Below, piece after piece: positions 7,149-13,110 of a stretch of DNA of 22,908 bases. Position 1 is the first letter of the stretch. Each line of letters opens with the position of its first letter. The notes under the pieces are model-generated. The model saw only the letters and a list, made by a program, of their open reading frames with translations. It did not search any database and was not told where the DNA came from. The position numbers and the translations under genes are program-made. The DNA comes from CALREA01 sp041674865 (GTDB lineage: Bacteria; Patescibacteriota; Gracilibacteria; UBA1369; UBA12463): contig JBAYUX010000017.1 in assembly GCA_041674865.1 (NCBI GenBank), positions 1 to 22,908 on the forward strand, read 5' to 3'.

Positions 7149-8285
7149 CTATTTTTTCTTCGTGAGAAGAGCTTTGGCTTTCATGGCCATATGAAGTTCT
7201 TCTTGCGTGTGCATGACGAAAACTTTGAATCTCAAATGCGAGAGAAATTTGAGGATATCTTTTCGTAAGTACTCGGCATTTTCTCCAACACCAGCAGTGA
7301 AAATAATTGCATCAACTCCATTGAGCGCTGCCGTGTAGGCCCCGATTTGGAGCGCGATGTGGTATGCGTATACGTCATATGCGAGTTGCGTTCCCTTGTT
7401 TCCCTTGAGATTTCCTGCGTGAATATCTCGCATATCGGATGAAATTCCAGAAAGACCTTTGAGTCCAGATTCTTTGTTGAGCATTGTTATGATTTTTTCT
7501 GGTGTCCTTTTGAGTTTCTTTGCAAGATAGGGGACGAGTGCTGGATCGATTGATCCCGATCGTGTTCCCATAACAATTCCTTCGAGTGGTGTGAATCCCA
7601 TACTTGTATCTATCGCTTTTCCCCCGATAGATGCGGTAATGCTGCATCCGTTTCCAAGGTGGCATGAGATGATTTTTGTTTTTTTTGTGCTCTTGAGCCC
7701 AAGGAGTCCACTCATTTTTTTGAGGGCAAGTCCTGTGACGTATTCATGGCTAATTCCGTGGAATCCATATTTTCGTATACCAAATTTTGCATACCATTCT
7801 TTTGGAACGGCATAGATGTATGCGCGCTCAGGAAGGTCTTTATAGAAGCCTGTATCGAATATGGCAATTTGTGGGATTTTTTTGAAAATTTTCTGCGCCG
7901 CACGAATTCCCTCTACGTTAGGAGGATTGTGCAGCGGCGCAAGTGAATACAACTTCACTAATTCGCTTATAACTTTTGGAGTAATAACCGTTGGCTCATA
8001 ATATTTTTCACCTCCGTGCACGACTCGATGTGCGACTGCCTCGATCTTTTGATTTCCAAAAATCTTTTGACTAAAAAGCATCTCGGTCGTAAGTCCAACT
8101 GCCTGCGCGAGTGTCTTGATTTTTGGCTTCATCATAAGCTTTTTTTCGCCTACGCACATTCCAAATTCACACTTAGGACTTCCAAGTCTGTCGACCATGG
8201 ATGTAAATAAAATTTTCTCCTTTTTGGTGTCGATGAGTTCGCACTTGAGACTTGATGATCCGGCGTTGAAAACGAGAATAAGCAT
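7149..8285 (-). CDS. ackA: acetate kinase
   Basis: This 378-residue protein interconverts acetyl phosphate plus ADP and acetate plus ATP in the cytoplasm. It shows the acetate/propionate kinase signatures FNAGSSSLK (6-14), HRVVHGGEKYYEP, SCHLGNGCSITA, and DTSMGFTPLEGIVMGTRSG, plus the C-terminal FTAGVGENA. Length is close to the roughly 400 residues of typical AckA. It follows pta after 32 bases, the usual order for an acetate fermentation operon that yields one ATP per acetyl-CoA. The leader CTCACCTCACACTCAC contains no G, and no Shine-Dalgarno is present. The stop is TAG. Assignment is secure; direction in vivo is inferred to be ATP-forming from the fermentative gene content. Confidence 0.97.
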   Translation of the reverse strand: MLILVFNAGSSSLKCELIDTKKEKILFTSMVDRLGSPKCEFGMCVGEKKLMMKPKIKTLAQAVGLTTEMLFSQKIFGNQKIEAVAHRVVHGGEKYYEPTVITPKVISELVKLYSLAPLHNPPNVEGIRAAQKIFKKIPQIAIFDTGFYKDLPERAYIYAVPKEWYAKFGIRKYGFHGISHEYVTGLALKKMSGLLGLKSTKKTKIISCHLGNGCSITASIGGKAIDTSMGFTPLEGIVMGTRSGSIDPALVPYLAKKLKRTPEKIITMLNKESGLKGLSGISSDMRDIHAGNLKGNKGTQLAYDVYAYHIALQIGAYTAALNGVDAIIFTAGVGENAEYLRKDILKFLSHLRFKVFVMHTQEELHMAMKAKALLTKKK

Positions 8286-8317
8286 GTGAGTGTGAGGTGA
8301 GTGAGTTTTTGAAAATT

Positions 8318-9337
8318 TTACTGATATTTTTTTGCATCATATGTCGCATCAGCTGCATCACAAGCAGTAATCGCAGCAACGTGTACGATATCCATCCATG
8401 TACATCCGCGAGAAAGATCATTTACTGGCTTATTTAAGCCCTGAAGAATAGGCCCAATTGCTTCTGCTCCTGCGAGACGTTCACACAACTTATATCCAAT
8501 ATTTCCACTATTGAGGTCTGGGAAAATCAAGACGTTTGCATTTCCATGAAGAGGTGAGTCTGGGAATTTTTTGTCAGCAACTGCTGGAACGATTGCTGCA
8601 TCGAGTTGGATTTCTCCGTCGACGATGAGTGTTGGTTCGCGTTCTTGAATAAGTTTTACAGCATCTGCAACTTTTGTTGCGATTGGATTGTCGCTGGCTC
8701 CGTGAGTTGAGAATGAGAGCATGGCAACTCGTGGCTCAATTCCAAATTTTCTTGCCGTATATGCTGCATCGAGCGCGGTATTGGCGAGGTCATTTGCATC
8801 TGGGTCGATATTTACTGAACAGTCTGAGAAGATCATGAGACGTCCTTGCATTACCATGAAGAACATTCCTGAAACTTTGTGAAATTTTTCTTTCGTTCCA
8901 ATGATGTAAAAAATTGGCATCAAAAAATCTGCAGAGTGAGAGTTGGCTCCTGATACAAGTCCACTAACTTCGTCGAAGTGCGTCATCATGCATCCGATAT
9001 AGTCGTGATTTTTCATCCACTCTTGTGCCTTCTCAAGCGTCATGCCTTTCTCTTTTCTTTTTTCGAAAAGTTCTTGTACGTACTTGTCTACTTTTGGCTT
9101 ATTCTCTGGCAAATCTGGATCGAAGATTTCTAAATCGTCGATCGCCATTTTGATATTATGTTCCTTCGCGAGGGCCGCGATTTTCTCTTTATTTCCGATG
9201 AGTACTGGTGTCACGATCTTGTGATCATCAAGATAGTCGATCGCCTGAAGTGTTCGCGGATCATCTGTTTCTGCGAACACAATACGTTGACGTTTTTTCT
9301 GCGCAGTGTCGATAATTTGAGCGAGGAGATTTTTCAT
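8318..9337 (-). CDS. pta: phosphate acetyltransferase
   Basis: This 339-residue protein converts acetyl-CoA and phosphate to acetyl phosphate. It is the short form, with only the PTA/PTB catalytic domain and no N-terminal P-loop and DRTGG regions, like the roughly 320-residue enzymes of Firmicutes. Visible family features are FAETDDPRTLQA near the N-terminus, VSGANSHSADFL in the middle and GNANVLIFPDLNSGNIGYK near the C-terminus. It sits directly upstream of ackA. The ATG at 9337 is preceded by an A/T-only stretch with no Shine-Dalgarno. Its predicted promoter lies inside a terminator-like hairpin after the upstream orphan gene. The stop is TAA. Confidence 0.95.
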   Translation of the reverse strand: MKNLLAQIIDTAQKKRQRIVFAETDDPRTLQAIDYLDDHKIVTPVLIGNKEKIAALAKEHNIKMAIDDLEIFDPDLPENKPKVDKYVQELFEKRKEKGMTLEKAQEWMKNHDYIGCMMTHFDEVSGLVSGANSHSADFLMPIFYIIGTKEKFHKVSGMFFMVMQGRLMIFSDCSVNIDPDANDLANTALDAAYTARKFGIEPRVAMLSFSTHGASDNPIATKVADAVKLIQEREPTLIVDGEIQLDAAIVPAVADKKFPDSPLHGNANVLIFPDLNSGNIGYKLCERLAGAEAIGPILQGLNKPVNDLSRGCTWMDIVHVAAITACDAADATYDAKKYQ

Positions 9338-9340
9338 TTT

Positions 9341-9374
9341 TTAAATTAAAAAAGTGCTACTGGGATTGTAGCAC
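9341..9374 (-). terminator. intrinsic terminator after the 108-residue orphan gene
   Basis: GTGCTAC (9354-9360) and GTAGCAC (9368-9374) form a perfect 7-base-pair stem with a 7-base loop. On the minus strand the stem is followed by six T residues and then AATTT. It lies 34 bases after the stop of the gene ending at 9409. The plus strand also has a T-run after the stem, so the element could act both ways. Confidence 0.7.
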
Positions 9375-9392
9375 ATTTTTTGTTCTAAGAAA
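9365..9392 (-). promoter_or_regulatory. extended -10 promoter of pta-ackA
   Basis: On the minus strand TGC-TACAAT (-10 hexamer at 9365-9370) is a good extended -10. A weak -35, TTTCTT, lies 16 bases upstream (9387-9392). The -10 falls in the loop and one arm of the terminator hairpin. RNA starting near 9358 would contain only part of the stem, so it would not be terminated there. Confidence 0.55.
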
Positions 9393-9408
9393 TTATTGTT
9401 GTGACGAT

Positions 9409-9735
9409 TTAGCTTATTTCCGGCGCTATGCCATGTAGAGATTGAGCCGTTTTACTCTGTAGATTTTTTATTTTCGCCCTCTCTCGTTCTTCCGGGGTCA
9501 TCATCGTGTGGGTTACAACTAAATCTCGAAGAGAAAGATTGTCTCCATTTGGAACTTCTGTTCGCATTTGTGCGACACGATCAGGGAGACTTTCAAATTT
9601 TCTTACCATCTTGTCTACCGATGTTCCTATCTCTTGTCTTATTGGTTCAAGTGATCTTAAAAAATGTTCTATTCTTAAGTCAGCCTTATCCGGTTGATGC
9701 TCGTTACTACCTATCTGTCCTGGGACTGTATTCAT
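9409..9735 (-). CDS. hypothetical protein, 108 residues
   Basis: I do not recognise this protein. It has no signal peptide or membrane segment. It is hydrophilic and probably mainly helical: residues about 20-60 (IEHFLRSLEPIRQEIG, VDKMVRKFESL) could form an amphipathic helix pair. A second helical part follows around LRDLVVTHTMMTPEERERA. Support for the gene comes from its position in the minus-strand run between the PHP gene and pta, normal codon use, a TAA stop, and an intrinsic terminator 34 bases after it. The leader (ACCCAAGTTATT) has no Shine-Dalgarno. It may be co-transcribed with the PHP gene, 78 bases upstream. Confidence 0.6.
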   Translation of the reverse strand: MNTVPGQIGSNEHQPDKADLRIEHFLRSLEPIRQEIGTSVDKMVRKFESLPDRVAQMRTEVPNGDNLSLRDLVVTHTMMTPEERERAKIKNLQSKTAQSLHGIAPEIS

Positions 9736-9779
9736 AATAACTTGGGTAAAGGTAATAAACTGATACCTCAGTGCATCAT

Positions 9780-9806
9780 TTTACTACGATTTCCCTCCGT
9801 GGTAAA
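9780..9806. repeat. inverted repeat in the spacer between the PHP and orphan genes
   Basis: TTTACTACG (9780-9788) and CGTGGTAAA (9798-9806) pair over nine positions around a nine-base loop. On the plus strand one pair is G-U; on the minus strand, the direction of the flanking genes, the same position is a C-A mismatch. No T-tract follows on the minus strand. It could be an mRNA-stabilising or processing hairpin, or chance. Confidence 0.35.
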
Positions 9807-9813
9807 TGGCTTT

Positions 9814-10557
9814 CTAAAGCTGTTTTTCCGTGGTCTTTGTTTTTGAGCCACTGAGTGCGCGTTTGATGCTTCTGAATTGATATGGAATATCGAATTCTAT
9901 AATTGTTCGTGCCGTTATTTTCATAAAATCACCTGCGCTGAGCGGCGTTGTTTTTGATTCAATCTTATTCGCGAGTACTGCTTCTCGAATTGCTTTCCAG
10001 TTTTTTTCTGCATGAACGAGAGAATAACCTTGGTCAAAATATTGAAGCATGTGATTATCGGAAGTTCCCAAAAGAGCTTTCTTGTGCAACTTTGCGACTC
10101 GTTCTGCTTTTTTATTAAACATATTGAATTTCTCTGTGAAGAACCATGACTCTTCAATAGCATCGAAAAGGTTAATATTCTCGAGAAGTTTTTCCTGAAG
10201 ACAGAATCCACGTGGATAATATGGATGCGGAGCGATCACAAGACAGTCCGGATGCGATTTTCGATACCTACAGAGGTCGTAAAATGTATGAATATTTTCC
10301 GCTTCTTTGGTCGCGTTGATAATGAGAACATGTCGTCGTCCAATATTTTTTTCAATTCCAGGAATGAGTAGGATATTCAGTTTTTCTGCGTACCCCTTTA
10401 GCTCATCAGTAAAAAGCAGCATGTTGTGAAGTGTGATCGACACAACGTCATATTTTTTTTCTGCAGCAAAATCGAGCATTTGTTTTGCATTGTGTTTTGG
10501 ACATTCGATAGGATCTTCTCCTGTATGAACGTGGAATTGGACTTTGAGGGGTTTCAT
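9814..10557 (-). CDS. PHP-domain metal-dependent phosphoesterase
   Basis: This 247-residue protein has the PHP fold of metal-dependent phosphoesterases. Ligand motifs seen in order are HVHTGED (H9 and H11), ITLHN (H44), GIEKN (E69), H76, APHPYYPRG (H111) and GTSDNH (D167, H169). Motif II is normally TDH; here the Asp is replaced by Leu43, while the other positions look intact. Members act on histidinol phosphate, nucleotides or oligonucleotide ends, or are polymerase-linked; nothing here selects a substrate. Residues after about 195 form a short basic tail (SIKRALSGSKTKTTEK). It starts 50 bases after the small lipoprotein gene. The leader TTCCTACGAACCTC lacks a Shine-Dalgarno; the stop is TAG. 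Confidence 0.8.
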   Translation of the reverse strand: MKPLKVQFHVHTGEDPIECPKHNAKQMLDFAAEKKYDVVSITLHNMLLFTDELKGYAEKLNILLIPGIEKNIGRRHVLIINATKEAENIHTFYDLCRYRKSHPDCLVIAPHPYYPRGFCLQEKLLENINLFDAIEESWFFTEKFNMFNKKAERVAKLHKKALLGTSDNHMLQYFDQGYSLVHAEKNWKAIREAVLANKIESKTTPLSAGDFMKITARTIIEFDIPYQFRSIKRALSGSKTKTTEKQL

Positions 10558-10607
10558 GAGGTTCGTAGGAATCGGATAGAACGTGAATGAACCTCCCTTT
10601 GGATGTC

Positions 10608-10853
10608 TTATAATTCTTTCTTGAGTTCGTCGACAGCGTTGACGACGTTTTCTACTTTCTGAATTTTTCGGTTAATATTTTCTTTCGTCTGAATAATCGT
10701 TGTTTTCGTATTTTCCGCTTGTTGCTGGGCCTGTTTCGCTACATCTGCGGCACCTCGCTGAACATCGGCCCTGAAAGACTCAAGTTTACTACATCCACTT
10801 ACAAGAAGTGAACTTGCTATAAGAAATATAAGGAAAGGGTTCTTCACGTGCAT
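10608..10853 (-). CDS. small helical lipoprotein, 81 residues
   Basis: This short protein begins with a lysine, a hydrophobic stretch (FLIFLIASSLLVSG) and a lipobox LVSGC, with Cys21 as the predicted lipid-modified residue. It would be exported and anchored to the outer face of the membrane by lipoprotein signal peptidase. The mature part of about 60 residues is charged and Gln/Ala/Lys-rich (AKQAQQQAENTKTT, KIQKVENVVNAVDELKKEL) and is probably one long amphipathic or coiled-coil helix, like many small envelope lipoproteins. No family is recognised. A promoter lies about 75 bases upstream and the PHP gene follows after 50 bases. The leader has no Shine-Dalgarno. The stop is TAA. Confidence 0.78.
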   Translation of the reverse strand: MHVKNPFLIFLIASSLLVSGCSKLESFRADVQRGAADVAKQAQQQAENTKTTIIQTKENINRKIQKVENVVNAVDELKKEL

Positions 10854-10926
10854 GATGATAGCACTGTGAAATTTGCGTGGAAAGGGAATTCGCTAGAGCT
10901 CTGCGCACACAGACTTTAATACAATT

Positions 10927-10956
10927 ATTCTATAATATGTCTAGAGTGATGCTCAA
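10927..10956 (-). promoter_or_regulatory. possible promoter of the small lipoprotein gene
   Basis: On the minus strand TTGAGC (10951-10956) is followed after 18 bases by TAGAAT (10927-10932). Overlapping -10 choices exist in the same AT-rich run (TATTATAGAAT). The leader would be about 70 bases. The rest of the 149-base spacer at 10854-11002 shows only an eight-base palindrome AGAGCTCT. Confidence 0.45.
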
Positions 10957-11002
10957 TCTCTTTTGTCATGAATTCGTTTGATCCTGTCAAATCTTGCCTT
11001 TG

Positions 11003-11515
11003 CTAATTGCTGACCTTGATGGATCTTGCGATTTTTTTCAGAAGGGTTTTGGTTTTTATATCACCATAATAAAATGAAACCTGATATTCGTGGTCGCCTT
11101 TTCCGACGAAGTACTGATCTTTTGGATAATTGAAATTCATTATGTGGCCAAGTGTTTCGATGAGACATGCCTCAAAAAGATCTTCTTCATCGATGCAATA
11201 CCCGCCTCCCCAATAATCGAGCGGTGCGAATGCATCTTTTTTTGGAACAATGATGATAGCTCCAACTTCTCCCTTGCGAATAATGAGACGTTTTGTGTCT
11301 CCTATTTCTTCCTCTACGTAGATTGAGTTGACTGGATATTTAAAGGTAAGATTCTTGAAATTGGATCCATTGTTGCTAAATGTTTTTGTGTAATTTACGA
11401 TCTGCTGGGTCGTCGGCCATTTGATAGCTTTTGATGTTTCTACCGCGAAGGCAGGGGGTACGATGAGTGCTACCGATGTTATACTGATGATGATTGCGCG
11501 AAGGAAGTTTTTCAT
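11003..11515 (-). CDS. secreted protein of unknown function, 170 residues
   Basis: The N-terminus is a clear Sec signal peptide: MKNFLR, a hydrophobic core, then PPAFA followed by VE, with likely cleavage after residue 24. The mature protein of about 146 residues is mixed alpha/beta with strands such as RLIIRKGEVGAIIIVPKK. It has two Cys (in GGYCIDEED and FEACLIE) that could form a disulfide outside the cell. I do not recognise a family. It starts 31 bases after the gltX stop and may share its transcript, though gltX gives no clue to its role. The leader TTTTCAAAATCCCAC is G-free. The stop is TAG. Confidence 0.72.
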   Translation of the reverse strand: MKNFLRAIIISITSVALIVPPAFAVETSKAIKWPTTQQIVNYTKTFSNNGSNFKNLTFKYPVNSIYVEEEIGDTKRLIIRKGEVGAIIIVPKKDAFAPLDYWGGGYCIDEEDLFEACLIETLGHIMNFNYPKDQYFVGKGDHEYQVSFYYGDIKTKTLLKKIARSIKVSN

Positions 11516-11546
11516 GTGGGATTTTGAAAATGTAGATATGTATTGT

Positions 11547-13028
11547 TTATACTGCGCTTCTCAATCTCTTCAACGCCTCTTCTCTTCCGAGTGCCCATGC
11601 AACTTCAAATACTCCTGGTGAGAACTGCTCGCCCGTAAGAATAGCGCGTACTGGCCAGAAGACCTGTCCGTTTTTGAGACCGAGTTTGGCAACGGTTGCC
11701 ATGAGGGTTTCTTTGATTTTTTCTTCGGTCCATTCTGTATCTGAAATGGACTCAAGCGCCGTAACAACTTCTGGCACAACCTGCTTCATAATCGATTCGT
11801 CTACCTTCATCTTTTCACTATAGACAATCTCTGGCTTGAACTCGGGTGTTGTAAAGAAAAACTTAATATAGTCGTTGACTGGCTTAGGGTCTTGAATAAC
11901 CTTCTCTTCGATGGTTGTGAGTGCGCGATCCAACAGTGCTTCTTTGTCGGCAGTTTTGTACTCAGGTGCGATATATTCCTCGCACTCCTTCAAAAGAATT
12001 GCTTTTCGGTTGAGTGGGTTTGCTTCGACCTCTTCGAGGAACTTTCTTCGTCTCCATTGCCAGTTGTACCAGTCGAGTTTTTCAAGGTTGAAAATCGCGC
12101 CCGCTTTGTGAACATTTTCGAGTGAAAAATCTTCTACGAGTTCGCCCATTGAGTAGATCTCTTTTTCGATGCCTTTTCCTGGATGCCAACCGAGGAAGGC
12201 GATGAAGTTAATGATCGCTTCCTGAGAGTATCCTTTATTAATGTAGTCTTCGACTGAGACGTCTCCTTGTCGTTTGGAAAGTTTACTTCGGTCTGCGTTG
12301 AGAAGAAGCGAGAGGTGTGCGTACTGCGGTGGTGTCCATCCGAAGGCTTGATAGAGCCAAATATGCTTCGGTGTTGATGGAAGCCACTCTTCACCACGAA
12401 TGACGTGGGTGATCTCCATATCGTGATCATCGACGACGTTTGCGAGGTGATATGTTGGGAAGCCATCAGACTTTACGAGAACTTGGTCATCGATAGACTT
12501 CGAATCAAATCGAACTTTTCCACGAATCAAATCTTCAACAACAACCATTCCTTCTGGAATTTTTTGGCGAATGACGAAAGGCATACCTGCGGCTACCTTT
12601 GCCTCAACTTCTTCTTTCGTTAATGTGCAGCACTTTCGGTTGTACATTGGTGCTTCGTGACGAGCCTCTTGTTTTCGTCGCATCTCGTCGAGCTCTTCTT
12701 GCGTACAGAAACACTTGTAGGCGTGACCATTTTCGAGAAGCAGCGTAACTGCGGCAGTATATTTGTCATTTCTTTGTGACTGCGTGTATGGACCGTGTGG
12801 GCCGCCATTATCTGGACCCTCGTTCCAATTCAATCCGAGCCACTTGAGAGACTTCATGAGACTTTCGGTCGCTCCTTCGACGAAACGTTTCTGGTCGGTA
12901 TCTTCGATGCGTAAGAGAAATTGTCCGTTATGTTTCTTGGCGAATAAATAAGCGTATAGGGCAGTTCGTGCTCCTCCGACGTGAAGGTAGCCAGTAGGTG
13001 ATGGTGCGAAACGAGTGCGTACAGACAC
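11547..13028 (-). CDS. gltX: glutamyl-tRNA synthetase
   Basis: This 493-residue class Ic aminoacyl-tRNA synthetase charges tRNA-Glu, and in organisms without GlnRS often tRNA-Gln too. The N-terminal Rossmann fold shows RFAPSPTGYLHVGGARTA, with HVGG as the HIGH motif (16-19). KLSKR, near residue 250, is the KMSKS motif. The C-terminal helical anticodon-binding domain is present and length is normal. I choose GTG at 13028 (M-S-V-R-T-R-F-A-P). The open frame extends 49 codons further upstream, but that part reads through the promoter and is unlike the family. The leader is CCCTAACCCCTTTTCC with no Shine-Dalgarno. The gene diverges from ftsK. The stop is TAA. Confidence 0.96.
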   Translation of the reverse strand: MSVRTRFAPSPTGYLHVGGARTALYAYLFAKKHNGQFLLRIEDTDQKRFVEGATESLMKSLKWLGLNWNEGPDNGGPHGPYTQSQRNDKYTAAVTLLLENGHAYKCFCTQEELDEMRRKQEARHEAPMYNRKCCTLTKEEVEAKVAAGMPFVIRQKIPEGMVVVEDLIRGKVRFDSKSIDDQVLVKSDGFPTYHLANVVDDHDMEITHVIRGEEWLPSTPKHIWLYQAFGWTPPQYAHLSLLLNADRSKLSKRQGDVSVEDYINKGYSQEAIINFIAFLGWHPGKGIEKEIYSMGELVEDFSLENVHKAGAIFNLEKLDWYNWQWRRRKFLEEVEANPLNRKAILLKECEEYIAPEYKTADKEALLDRALTTIEEKVIQDPKPVNDYIKFFFTTPEFKPEIVYSEKMKVDESIMKQVVPEVVTALESISDTEWTEEKIKETLMATVAKLGLKNGQVFWPVRAILTGEQFSPGVFEVAWALGREEALKRLRSAV

Positions 13029-13059
13029 GGAAAAAGGGGTTAGGGACTGATTCAGCGCT

Positions 13060-13088
13060 ATTATAAAGGAAATCTTGTTCAAAGAAAG
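13060..13088 (-). promoter_or_regulatory. promoter of gltX
   Basis: On the minus strand a perfect TATAAT lies at 13060-13065. The -35 is poor (CTTTCT at 13083-13088 with a 17-base spacer). Initiation near 13053 would leave a leader of about 25 bases before the GTG. The site interlocks with the divergent ftsK promoter. Confidence 0.6.
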
Positions 13089-13104
13089 GCAAAACTGGTA
13101 TACT
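13075..13104 (+). promoter_or_regulatory. promoter of ftsK, leaderless arrangement
   Basis: TTGTTC (13075-13080), an 18-base spacer and TATACT (13099-13104) form a good promoter. Only six bases, CCTCCC, separate the -10 from the GTG at 13111, so RNA would start at or within a base or two of the start codon. Confidence 0.65.
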
Positions 13105-13110
13105 CCTCCC

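Noticed and set aside
9807..9840. Plus-strand hairpin GCTTT/AAAGC followed by a T-run as a terminator
   Set aside because: No plus-strand gene ends there, the stem overlaps the 3' end of the PHP gene, and the stem is only five pairs.
13075..13110. Upstream TTG start for FtsK
   Set aside because: The TTG is the first part of the -35 hexamer TTGTTC, so it would not be transcribed from that promoter.
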